Origin: Methanosarcina baikalica
GTDB lineage: Archaea; Halobacteriota; Methanosarcinia; Methanosarcinales; Methanosarcinaceae
NCBI RefSeq assembly: GCF_031461075.1
Contig: NZ_JAVKPK010000049.1
Location: 1-29,236 of the forward strand
DNA: 29,236 nt
Direction: 5' to 3'
The translations under genes were made by a program, and so were the position numbers. Of the stretch, positions 8,557 through 15,448 are shown one piece after another. Under the pieces are notes generated by a model. The model had not been told where the DNA came from. It did no database searches and saw only the letters and a list, made by a program, of their open reading frames with translations. Position 1 is the stretch's first letter, and the number at the start of each line of letters is the position of its first letter.

Positions 8557-8763
8557 ATGAAATGCGAAAGCTGTGGAGCAGAGAGCGAAGGAAAGTACTG
8601 CAAGACATGTGGCGACATAATGGATCAGGTTGTCAGAGGAGTAGGAGAAAAACGCTGGGCGGCAATCGATGATTGTTCATTTATTTATCCACTTGTCCAG
8701 CGCGTGGCAAAAGGAGATCTTACGGTTCACGACATAATTCAATCTCTTGAGGTAGAAGACTGA
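8557..8763 (+). CDS. Small zinc-ribbon protein
   Basis: A 68-residue protein opening with MKCESCGAESEGKYCKTCGD; Cys3, Cys6, Cys15 and Cys18 form a CX2C-X8-CX2C zinc ribbon. The remainder is a helical domain ending in HDIIQSLEVED. I place the start at ATG 8557, since GGGGGAA precedes it with good spacing and the zinc ribbon begins at once; the longer frame from 8494 would run through the promoter. Such archaeal mini zinc ribbons are often nucleic-acid or protein-binding adaptors, but no specific partner is visible. Function unknown. Confidence 0.8.
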   Translation: MKCESCGAESEGKYCKTCGDIMDQVVRGVGEKRWAAIDDCSFIYPLVQRVAKGDLTVHDIIQSLEVED

Positions 8764-8830
8764 TTCCTGCTGTCCTCTCAGGATTTTAGTCAGCGGCTTC
8801 CGGAGCGGTTGTAAGGGTCATTTTTCCTCT

Positions 8831-8837
8831 TATATAC
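8831..8837 (+). promoter_or_regulatory. TATA box of a candidate RNA gene
   Basis: TATATAC inside TCTTATATACTTCC, with no protein start at a suitable distance downstream. A transcript would start near 8857, exactly where a strong hairpin begins. Confidence 0.45.
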
Positions 8838-8856
8838 TTCCTTTAAGCCCAAATTT

Positions 8857-8987
8857 TACGAGGGTAGCGGAGGAGCCGACCTCGTATGTGCCGGACCTCT
8901 TGCTTGAGATTTAATACGGCTGGGGGTTAAACTTCAAGTCAGGTCTCGAACTGCAGTGCAGAGATAAGTCTTTTGAGATTAATTTTT
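8857..8987 (+). ncRNA. Candidate structured non-coding RNA
   Basis: This stretch has more inverted symmetry and higher G+C than its surroundings. TACGAGG (8857-8863) pairs with CCTCGTA (8880-8886), a perfect 7 bp stem. GACCT (8894-8898) with a nearby CTTGAG pairs with CTTCAAG and AGGTC (8941-8945). CTGCA-G-TGCAG is a palindrome at 8951-8961. A T-rich tract (AATTTTTAG) follows near 8981. With the TATA box at 8831 it looks like a transcribed small RNA of about 130 nt. It does not match tRNA, 7S RNA, or a clear C/D or H/ACA guide that I can recognise. It could instead be the leader of the PEBP gene, but that gene has its own TATA-like box near 9013. Confidence 0.4.
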
Positions 8988-9074
8988 AGCGCAGCACGAG
9001 CTTTAAGCCTTAAGGTTATATCTCTTTAGCTTTAATATTGCATTGTTAAGCATTTTTCCTGCTGTCAGGAGCTG

Positions 9075-9665
9075 ATGCCGTACATGAACAAAAAGGCCGG
9101 TACAATTGTTTTGATATTCTTGCTTGCAGGAATGCTTTTGATTTCGGGATGTATTCAAAACAATAATGAGAGAAACACTACTAAAGAATCTCCCGATACT
9201 GGTAAAGGGGATGAGAATGTGAACATCCAAAATATAAAAGTTTTTAGCAGCGCATTTGAAGCTAACCGTACTATCCCGAGAAAGTACACCTGTGACGGGA
9301 AGAATCTAAATCCGCCTCTGGAACTCGAAGGCATTCCGGAAGAGGCTGAAAGTTTGGTGCTTATAATAGATGACCCTGATGCTCCCATGAAGATATTTAC
9401 TCACTGGATTGTCTGGAATATAGAACCTGTAGCGAAAATCGAAGAAGACAGCATACCTGGAGTTGAAGGAATAAACGATTTCAGAAAAATCGGATATGGA
9501 GGACCATGTCCTTCTTCAGGCACTCACAGATATTTCTTCCGAGTTTATGCTCTGGACAGGAAGCTCGAACTTAAAGCGGGAGCAGGGAGAAAAGAGCTTG
9601 AAAGCGAGATGATAGGACATATCATTGCCGAAGGGGAATTGATAGGAAAATACAGCAGAACCTGA
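9075..9665 (+). CDS. PEBP (YbhB/YbcL, Raf-kinase-inhibitor-like) lipoprotein
   Basis: A 196-residue protein with a lipoprotein signal: short Lys-rich start, hydrophobic core IVLIFLLAGMLLI, then the lipobox ISGC. The mature part starts with an Asn/Glu-rich linker and carries the phosphatidylethanolamine-binding fold signature: DDPDAP near 99-104, THWIVWNI, and GYGGPCPSSGTHRYFFRVYALD near 145-166. Bacterial and archaeal YbhB-type PEBPs bind small anionic ligands in this pocket; their physiological role is unclear. The protein is probably anchored on the outer face of the membrane. AGGAG (9067-9071) lies three bases from ATG 9075 and twelve from ATG 9084 (MNKKAG), so the start is ambiguous. The msrA gene follows after 18 bp, suggesting one transcript. 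Confidence 0.9.
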   Translation: MPYMNKKAGTIVLIFLLAGMLLISGCIQNNNERNTTKESPDTGKGDENVNIQNIKVFSSAFEANRTIPRKYTCDGKNLNPPLELEGIPEEAESLVLIIDDPDAPMKIFTHWIVWNIEPVAKIEEDSIPGVEGINDFRKIGYGGPCPSSGTHRYFFRVYALDRKLELKAGAGRKELESEMIGHIIAEGELIGKYSRT

Positions 9666-9683
9666 TTTTTAAAAGGGGGAGAA

Positions 9684-10232
9684 ATGGTGGAAGAAGATAT
9701 AACAGCTGAAAATAATCCCGATTTTTTCGAAAATCCCGGGGGAGGCCTGGAAAAAGCAACCTTTGCTGCAGGCTGTTTCTGGGGAATTGAAGAGGCTTTC
9801 CGGCAGGTCAAGGGTGTGGTTGCAACTGCGGTTGGCTACAGCGGCGGGCACTTTGAAAAACCGACCTATGAACAGGTCTGTACCCTTAATACCGGACATG
9901 CAGAGGCCATTAGGGTCATTTTCGACCCGAAAGTGGCATCTTATGAGACATTGCTTGGCGTTTTCTGGAAAATCCATGACCCGACCACAAAGAACCGGCA
10001 GGGTCCTGATGTCGGAAAACAATATCGTTCAGTCATTTTTTACCATGACGAAAAGCAAAAAGCTGCTGCATTAACCTCAAAAGAAAGCCTTGAAAAATCA
10101 GGGGCTTTTAAAAACCCGATAGTAACCGAGATTGTGCCGGTTTCCGACTTCTATATGGCTGAAGACTATCATCAGCAGTATTTTGAAAAGAAAGGTTTTC
10201 TACAAAACGTGCTCAGAAGCTTAAAGAAATAA
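9684..10232 (+). CDS. msrA: Peptide methionine-S-sulfoxide reductase
   Basis: A 182-residue MsrA, which reduces the S-epimer of methionine sulfoxide in damaged proteins. The catalytic motif GCFWG is at residues 30-34 with nucleophile Cys31, followed by GYSGGHFEKPTYEQVCTLNTGHAEA and VFWKIHDPT, and KQYRSVIFYHDEKQ at about 112-125. The only other cysteine is Cys66; the C-terminal resolving cysteines of the E. coli enzyme are absent and the protein ends HQQYFEKKGFLQNVLRSLKK. Recycling may therefore use Cys66 or go directly through an external thiol. No signal peptide is seen, so it should act in the cytoplasm. A strong ribosome binding site, GGGGGAGAA, precedes ATG 9684. Oxygen stress repair fits a strictly anaerobic methanogen. 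Confidence 0.95.
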   Translation: MVEEDITAENNPDFFENPGGGLEKATFAAGCFWGIEEAFRQVKGVVATAVGYSGGHFEKPTYEQVCTLNTGHAEAIRVIFDPKVASYETLLGVFWKIHDPTTKNRQGPDVGKQYRSVIFYHDEKQKAAALTSKESLEKSGAFKNPIVTEIVPVSDFYMAEDYHQQYFEKKGFLQNVLRSLKK

Positions 10233-10328
10233 GTTGCTGAGGAGTAAAAACGTTATTAATAAATGTGAGCATCTCACTTCATCCAGGAATCTAAAAGAAG
10301 TCAAACTCTCAGTAATTTTCGGAATATT

Positions 10329-10337
10329 TTTATATAA
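10329..10337 (+). promoter_or_regulatory. Orphan TATA box in the 10233-10710 intergenic region
   Basis: TTTATATAAG is a near-ideal archaeal TATA box, yet the next recognised gene begins 370 bases on. The 478 bp region otherwise holds no clear gene. A 27-codon frame at 10424-10507 with GGAG eight bases upstream could be a leader peptide but looks random. The promoter may drive a small RNA or a long leader. Confidence 0.4.
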
Positions 10338-10664
10338 GTGCCTCTTATTTCCTTCAGTCTAGCTCTGGCGCCCGTTAATTCATAAGCTCAAATAAAATAA
10401 GCGGAAGTTGATGGAGACCTGAGATGATTAATTTTCCAGTTGCCACTTCTTTGACTTATAGGTTATTTCCAGCCCTTTCTCATCTACTTTTCACTAAAAT
10501 GCAGTAAGAAATTAAAGACCTGCATCAAGTGTCCTTCGCAATCTCGTAGATCAATATTGATTATATAAAATATTAATCCATTTTCTAAGCTTTCTATTTC
10601 TTTATCTCAAAGTCAAGATCTCAGTTACCTTTCAAAATTTATCACATAAGTTTGATATATCTCG

Positions 10665-10674
10665 TTATATATAG
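10665..10674 (+). promoter_or_regulatory. TATA box for the gene at 10711
   Basis: TTATATATAG lies 37-46 bases before the ATG; together with GAGGAGAAG just ahead of the start it predicts a leader of about 15-20 nt. Confidence 0.55.
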
Positions 10675-10710
10675 TACAAATACCGACTATTTACTTTTTG
10701 AGGAGAAGTT

Positions 10711-11685
10711 ATGCGTATCCTACTTATAATCGCCGCAGCTCTAATTTTGTTGGGAATTGTAATTTTTTCGGTTCCTTCTGGTTCTAACAGCGGGGTAATT
10801 TCTGATGACAAAGACATAGTTCAAAAAATAGAGAATAATAGCAGTTTTCTTGGGACTTCGAAAGATTGGGGTGGTTTTAAAACGGTAACAGCAGATATCG
10901 ACAAAATCAGGGAAGCCTCTGTTAGTGAAAATTCAACGAAGAATTTATCGGAAGCTGGTGAAAATAACATGTTTGAAGAAATAAAACTTGACAACAGCTC
11001 CATTGAGGTTCCGGAATCATGTGATCTCTTTGAAACTGTAATAGTGAATCCTGCGAAGTTTAGGGAATTAGCCTCGAACGGAACTGTAAACCTGAACCTC
11101 ATGGGAGAAGATTATGAACTTAAACTTCAAGAAAGAGAGATTCAAAATCCAAATGTAAATTCTTATTTGGGATACATTGTCGGAAAGCCTCAAAGTAGTG
11201 CTTTTTTTACAGTAAAAAACGATTCAATTGACGCTTGTATTAATGTAGATTTTTTCAATCAATCATATGGGATCGCTTCAACTGACGAGAAGTATGATGG
11301 AAAAATTGTCCATCTTCTGTGGAGGTGCTATAGTGAAGGAGGAGAAGAAGAAATTAAGAAACATCATTCGTTAGATCCATTAGAATTTTCTCTGATAAAT
11401 AGTGATAAAAAGAGCCATGAAATCCATATCAAGCTTCTTGATTTCTATAATAATTCTGTATACAAAGAAAACTACAAGATGAATCCTGGAGATGAAATCT
11501 TTTCACCTGAAATAAATGTCGAACCGGGATATTACAGGTATGAAATTATTTTAGATAATAAATTTACTTTTGAACAAAGAGTAGTGGCAAGTTACACAGC
11601 TAATTTAGGCGGTTCAGAAAAACTGCATCTCAATATCCGTGGCGATCCAGATAATCCTATTGAGTTCGTAAGTGAAATTGCCTGA
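10711..11685 (+). CDS. Membrane-anchored or secreted protein of unknown function
   Basis: A 324-residue protein I do not recognise. It starts with one N-terminal hydrophobic helix (MRILLIIAAALILLGIVIFS), serving as signal anchor or signal peptide. An Asn/Ser/Glu-rich region follows and then a soluble part rich in beta-prone stretches, such as NGTVNLNLMGEDYELKLQER near 125-144 and SHEIHIKLLDFYNNSVYKEN near 235-254. The latter part (about 230-320) resembles an Ig/CARDB-like extracellular beta sandwich by pattern only. Many NxS/T sites suit a surface glycoprotein. A strong ribosome binding site, GAGGAG, and a nearby TATA box support the start. It is probably monocistronic. Catalytic motifs are not visible. 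Confidence 0.75.
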   Translation: MRILLIIAAALILLGIVIFSVPSGSNSGVISDDKDIVQKIENNSSFLGTSKDWGGFKTVTADIDKIREASVSENSTKNLSEAGENNMFEEIKLDNSSIEVPESCDLFETVIVNPAKFRELASNGTVNLNLMGEDYELKLQEREIQNPNVNSYLGYIVGKPQSSAFFTVKNDSIDACINVDFFNQSYGIASTDEKYDGKIVHLLWRCYSEGGEEEIKKHHSLDPLEFSLINSDKKSHEIHIKLLDFYNNSVYKENYKMNPGDEIFSPEINVEPGYYRYEIILDNKFTFEQRVVASYTANLGGSEKLHLNIRGDPDNPIEFVSEIA

Positions 11686-11803
11686 GCAAATTTCTTTCCA
11701 ATTTTATATTCACAGTTGAGGAAAGTTTTATACCTGAATTTAAGATCTCCTTTATCCAGGAATCCGGGATAATTATTTACCCTCCTTTCCCCTATTTTTT
11801 CTC

Positions 11804-12901
11804 ATGATTTTTGACCCGATTACTATATGCAACCTGAATCTCCAGAATCGATTTGTAAGGTCTGCTACACACGAATTTATGGCCGAAAAGGATGGGACGC
11901 CTACTTCCCGGCTCGGAGACCTTTACGAAGAACTTGCAAAAAATGAAGTCGGGCTGATAATAACCGGATATTCATATGTTCTTCCTGGCGGGCAGAGTGA
12001 TATTTATCAGCAGGGTATCTATGATGACCGTTTTATCGAACCTTACCTGAAAATAACTGAAAGGGTGCACAGGTACAGCAGCAAGATAGTGCTCCAGATA
12101 GTGCATGGGGGAAGGCAGGCTACTTTTTCGGATGAATTTCCTGTTCCCATAGCCCCTTCCAGTATAAAAGACGGGCATTCGGCAGCTATTCCAAGGGAAA
12201 TGACAGACGCGGAAATCCTGGAAGTGATCGAAGCTTTTACAAAAGCAGCTGTTAGGGCAAAAAAAGCAGGTTTTGACGGAGTACAGCTTCACTGCGCTCA
12301 TGGTTTCCTTTTAAGTAACTTCATTTCTCCCTATACGAACAGAAGGACTGATCGCTGGGGGGGCTCAGTGGAAAACCGGACAAGGATAGTCACGGAAATT
12401 GTCAGGCGCATAAAAGAGGAGGCAGGAGATGATTTTCCCGTCCTGGTCAAGTTAAATGCAACGGATGGTCTTCGCCCTGGCTCTTTGAAGGCGGAACTTG
12501 GGCTTGATATTTCGCAGTCCGTAGAAATTGCAAAGCTTCTGGAGCAGGCAGGAGTATGCGCAATTGAAGTCAGCGGAGGAATAGGTGAGGCAGGTGGAGT
12601 AACTATAAGAACCGCAATAAATTCTCCTGCCAAAGAAGCATATTTCAAGGACTACTCTAAAGCAATCAAAAGTGCAGTGAGCATTCCGGTTATCCTTGTA
12701 GGAGGGATCAGGTCCCTTTCTGTTATTAATTATCTGCTTGAGAACGGGTTTGCGGACCTGATTTCAATGAGCAGGGTATTCATCAGTGAATCGGATATTG
12801 TTTTGAAATTTAAATCAGGAGAGGTTAAAAAGGCAAGATGCGTATCCTGTAATCTCTGTTTTGATCCCGAGGGGATGAGGTGCAATTTCCAGTTTGATTG
12901 A
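11804..12901 (+). CDS. Old Yellow Enzyme-family FMN oxidoreductase with C-terminal Cys cluster
   Basis: A 365-residue NADH:flavin oxidoreductase (OYE/2,4-dienoyl-CoA reductase N-domain). It has the TIM-barrel hallmarks: LQNRFVRSATHE near 13-24, VLQIVHGGRQ near 96-105, GVQLHCAHGFLLSNFISP near 159-176 with the HXXH pair H163/H166, and NRRTDRWGGSVENR near 179-192. ILVGGIRS near 297-304 is the FMN phosphate loop. The C-terminus has four cysteines, C346, C349, C352 and C360, placed like the [4Fe-4S] ligands of dienoyl-CoA reductases but with tighter spacing. The FAD/NAD(P)H domain of those enzymes is missing, so electrons must come from a separate donor. Substrate unknown. No ribosome binding site precedes ATG 11804, so the transcript may be leaderless or translated from a weak site. 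Confidence 0.9.
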   Translation: MIFDPITICNLNLQNRFVRSATHEFMAEKDGTPTSRLGDLYEELAKNEVGLIITGYSYVLPGGQSDIYQQGIYDDRFIEPYLKITERVHRYSSKIVLQIVHGGRQATFSDEFPVPIAPSSIKDGHSAAIPREMTDAEILEVIEAFTKAAVRAKKAGFDGVQLHCAHGFLLSNFISPYTNRRTDRWGGSVENRTRIVTEIVRRIKEEAGDDFPVLVKLNATDGLRPGSLKAELGLDISQSVEIAKLLEQAGVCAIEVSGGIGEAGGVTIRTAINSPAKEAYFKDYSKAIKSAVSIPVILVGGIRSLSVINYLLENGFADLISMSRVFISESDIVLKFKSGEVKKARCVSCNLCFDPEGMRCNFQFD

Positions 12902-12972
12902 AACTCGGGTAACTGTAACTTTCCATTACCCTTTATTTTCTGTGTAGATACTGTTACTTATTTTATTGGATG

Positions 12973-12981
12973 TTTATATAC
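12973..12981 (+). promoter_or_regulatory. TATA box for the Pycsar-like operon
   Basis: TTTATATAC about 70 bases before the first start codon (13049) predicts transcription from about 13005 and a leader of roughly 40 nt. It is the only good TATA box ahead of the two-gene unit. Confidence 0.55.
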
Positions 12982-13048
12982 AAACCTTAACGTATATTTT
13001 TTTATAATTAATTGCTATTTATACAGTGAAAGAAAAAAGGCGAGCAAA

Positions 13049-13708
13049 ATGAAAGACGCTGTTAAGGATATATTTTCAAACGTTAACGAATGGTTAAAAT
13101 TTGCAGAAGCGAAAAATGCTGCACTTATAGCCTTCCATTTGGGCTCAATCTTTGGTGCAGCTACTATTATAACTCAAAGTGAATGTGGTACTATCCCACA
13201 ACTAATATTAAAATACCTTTATTCGTTTATAATTTTAAGCTCTGTCGGGTTGTTTTTCACCCTGTTCTCCTTTTGGCCCCAAACGAAAATTGAAGCTGTT
13301 TTAAGTAAAAAAATAGAAGACATTTTTTATTCTAGAACACCAATGACTAATGGAAACCTCTTGTTTTATGGTTATATAAATGATTGCGGTAAAGACCAGT
13401 ATTTATCTGAATTGTGTAGATGTTATAGTAAAAACCCAACCAACTGTACAAAATTAGAATTAGATTACATTAACCAGATTGTTACAAATTCCCGCATTGC
13501 TGTTAGAAAATACTTTTATTTCAAAATAGCTCTTCTTTTAACAATAGTTGCCGTATTAAGTCCTATTTCACTTCCATTGATCTTTCTTTACAATATAGCC
13601 AACTGTCTATTAATGAAACAATATAATAAGGCTTTAATATACTTCACGTTGCTTATTATATCGTCTGCAATTATCTGGAAGTTGATCTGGAAGTATGTGA
13701 TAGTATGA
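13049..13708 (+). CDS. Pycsar-like transmembrane effector (PycTM, DUF5706-like)
   Basis: A 219-residue membrane protein. An amphipathic N-terminus (NVNEWLKFAEAKNAALIAFH, residues 11-30) leads into helix 1 (about 24-42); helix 2 is about 56-76. A cytosolic part (about 77-155) includes LLFYGYIND and INQIVTNSRIAVRKYFYFK, followed by helices at about 158-185 and 195-217. The N-terminal W-x-F-A-x-x-K-x-A pattern and the late QI-x-x-NS-x-IA-x-x-KY pattern are, from memory, features of Pycsar TM effectors, which damage the membrane when bound by cyclic CMP or UMP. The next gene overlaps by four bases (ATGA) and encodes a cyclase, as expected for Pycsar operons. This is a pattern-based call; no profile search was done. 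Codon use is more AT-rich than that of the housekeeping genes nearby, consistent with transfer. Confidence 0.78.
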   Translation: MKDAVKDIFSNVNEWLKFAEAKNAALIAFHLGSIFGAATIITQSECGTIPQLILKYLYSFIILSSVGLFFTLFSFWPQTKIEAVLSKKIEDIFYSRTPMTNGNLLFYGYINDCGKDQYLSELCRCYSKNPTNCTKLELDYINQIVTNSRIAVRKYFYFKIALLLTIVAVLSPISLPLIFLYNIANCLLMKQYNKALIYFTLLIISSAIIWKLIWKYVIV

Positions 13709-14427
13709 AAAGTAACTACATAAACTACGACTACTTGAAAAGTTTTGATAGAATTGATAATATTATTAAAAATAGCTATAATTATGAAGAACTCAATTAT
13801 ATTCCTTCCAGGGATAAACTGACTTACAGCAATGGTTTTTACGTAAATTGCTCTGCAATGTTTGTTGATATTCGTGGCTCTTCTAAATTACCTGATATTC
13901 ATAGAAGGCCAAAGTTAGCAAAATTGTATCGTGCTTATGTTTCTGAAGTTGTATCTGTAATGAATGGAAATCCTTGTTGTATAGAAGTGAATATAGTAGG
14001 AGATTGCGTCTCTGGGATCTTTGATACGAAAACTAAGCCCATTATAGATCTTGTATTCAGCACAGCAGCCCAAATATCATCTTTAATTGATGTAATGAAT
14101 CATAAGTTTAAAAAGAATGATATTGAAACTATCGAAGTTGGGATTGGTATCTCGTATGGTAGGGCACTTATGGTGAAAGCTGGATATGATGGCAGTGGAA
14201 TAAATGATGTAGTTTGGATGGGAGATGTCGTCAATGAAGCTGCAAATTTATGTAGCTGTGGGAATAAAGAATTGTATGATCTGCGAATTATGGTATCTGA
14301 GTCAATTTACATAAATCTTAATGAAGATAACAAAGAACTTCTTTGTAAGAATAATAATAGAGGCTGCTATCATGGTAGCGTTGTTGCTTCAAATATGAAT
14401 GAATGGTATAGAGAAAATTGTAAGTAA
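13705..14427 (+). CDS. PycC-like class III nucleotide cyclase
   Basis: A 240-residue soluble protein with one class III cyclase domain. The metal aspartates are D55 in AMFVDIRGSS and D100 in NIVGDCVSGIF; the C-terminal signature is WMGDVVNEAANLC (172-183). The residue four before D100, which is Lys in adenylate and Glu in guanylate cyclases, is Asn96. The usual transition-state Arg four after the catalytic Asn is Asn181 here. It is neither a canonical adenylate nor guanylate cyclase, which fits the pyrimidine cyclases (cCMP or cUMP) of Pycsar. There is no receiver, HAMP or membrane part. Start ATG 13705 overlaps the stop of the effector gene, so they are coupled. In the known system the cyclase is activated upon phage infection and its product opens the effector. 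Product identity is an inference. Confidence 0.82.
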   Translation: MKSNYINYDYLKSFDRIDNIIKNSYNYEELNYIPSRDKLTYSNGFYVNCSAMFVDIRGSSKLPDIHRRPKLAKLYRAYVSEVVSVMNGNPCCIEVNIVGDCVSGIFDTKTKPIIDLVFSTAAQISSLIDVMNHKFKKNDIETIEVGIGISYGRALMVKAGYDGSGINDVVWMGDVVNEAANLCSCGNKELYDLRIMVSESIYINLNEDNKELLCKNNNRGCYHGSVVASNMNEWYRENCK

Positions 14428-14436
14428 GATTAATAT

Positions 14437-15150
14437 TCACTCTATTTTCCAAGGCCAACTGGTGCATTTGGATTTATGATCCTCTCCTTTCCATTTCACA
14501 GTTCCATTCATCCACCTGTCTACTTTTTCTCCATCTTCTTGCTCATAAAGAACCTCATCTTCTAAATTAACATATACATTTTCAGAAATTTCTACATGAT
14601 TAGGATCCCCTGCTTGGTTGGCGATTGCAGTTGAATAGTTTACACATTTACCAATAAAAATTAAGTCATTGTTGTCACTATTTCTCGGGATGCCTGCTCT
14701 CATTATGTAAACATCACTCCAATCTATCCCGATTCCAAAATCAATTTTTCTATATTTCTCAAAATGGGGTGATAACTTATCATCTAGTAGCCATTTTGTT
14801 ATCATTGCAGCTTTTACTGCATTCGATACTTCAGATTTATAATTCGCAGGCCAAAATGCTAATAATCCATCACCGTTAAAGCTTCTGATTTCACCGCCAT
14901 TTTCTAAGACAACTTTGGCGGCAGCAGCAAGAAATGCTTTATGGATTTTTCCACATGTTTGCTTTTGATGGACTGTTAGTAATTCTGTTGATTTTCTTAT
15001 ATCGATGCAATAAGCACAAAGTTTCATCTTTTTAGCTTTCTTCCCAAAAGGTACATCTTCTATAGAGGGTATGCCTTTAGTTTCTGTTATTTCATAATCC
15101 CCATCTAGGTAATCCTTAACCGCGTTCTCTATTTCGTCGATGTATCGCAT
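14437..15150 (-). CDS. Second PycC-like class III nucleotide cyclase
   Basis: A 237-residue protein convergent with the first cyclase, only nine bases between the stops. It has an N-terminal lead of about 40 residues, then a class III cyclase domain. D50 in CAYCIDIRKST and D94 in IRSFNGDGLLAFW are the metal residues, followed by DFGIGIDWSD and FIGKCVNYSTAIANQ with N171. Position D94-4 is Ser90, so neither the Lys of adenylate nor the Glu of guanylate cyclases is present. The Arg expected four residues after N171 is also missing. The RSFNGD-type motif resembles Pycsar cyclases as I remember them. It is clearly not a recent copy of the neighbour: identity outside the motifs is low. The start at ATG 15150 has GGTGG upstream. 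A TATA box at 15199-15206 gives it its own promoter. The nearest membrane partner is the 93-residue protein upstream. Confidence 0.8.
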   Translation of the reverse strand: MRYIDEIENAVKDYLDGDYEITETKGIPSIEDVPFGKKAKKMKLCAYCIDIRKSTELLTVHQKQTCGKIHKAFLAAAAKVVLENGGEIRSFNGDGLLAFWPANYKSEVSNAVKAAMITKWLLDDKLSPHFEKYRKIDFGIGIDWSDVYIMRAGIPRNSDNNDLIFIGKCVNYSTAIANQAGDPNHVEISENVYVNLEDEVLYEQEDGEKVDRWMNGTVKWKGEDHKSKCTSWPWKIE

Positions 15151-15198
15151 TATATTCCACCAATCTTCGTAAGCCTGAGATTAAGTAAAAATCTGTGG

Positions 15199-15206
15199 TA
15201 TATAAC
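15199..15206 (-). promoter_or_regulatory. TATA box for the second cyclase
   Basis: The minus strand reads GGTTATATACC around here, about 50 bases before ATG 15150. It places the transcription start near 15177, downstream of the repeat copy at 15283-15440. Confidence 0.5.
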
Positions 15207-15282
15207 CTTATTGAAAAGTTAATTTGTCAATGTGCTTTAATACCTCGAGCATAGCCGTTCATACACGTCTACTCCTGAGCCT

Positions 15283-15440
15283 CCTATGTACATATAGCAA
15301 CAACTCATGCAGAGATTCATAGCCAATCGTATAGCCCACTCCTAGACAACTTATATCTCCTTAAGTATGGGAGGCCAGAAAAACGGGCACTGGATACGTC
15401 TAATTTGGTTAGCCGAATAATAACCTCAACATATCACGAG
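15283..15440. repeat. Diverged direct repeat, copy 1
   Basis: Matches 15779-15930 over about 155 bp with scattered substitutions and small gaps. Shared blocks include CTAGACA, TTATATCTCC, AGTATGGGA, TAATTTGG/GAATTTGG and ACATATCACGAG/GCATATCCCGAA. On the minus strand, it contains AAGGAGATATAAG followed by TTG TCT AGG AGT, which resembles a ribosome binding site and gene start. The reading frame then stops within eleven codons. It looks like the decayed front end of a gene. Confidence 0.7.
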
Positions 15441-15448
15441 CACCTTGC

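Noticed and set aside
8857..8987. C/D or H/ACA guide RNA or tRNA
   Set aside because: No box C (RUGAUGA) with matching D (CUGA), no convincing ACA end and no tRNA cloverleaf or TTCRA motif could be placed.
10424..10507. 27-codon leader peptide after the orphan promoter
   Set aside because: It has a GGAG at good spacing, but its composition is ordinary and there is no comparison to support it. Kept only as a remark.
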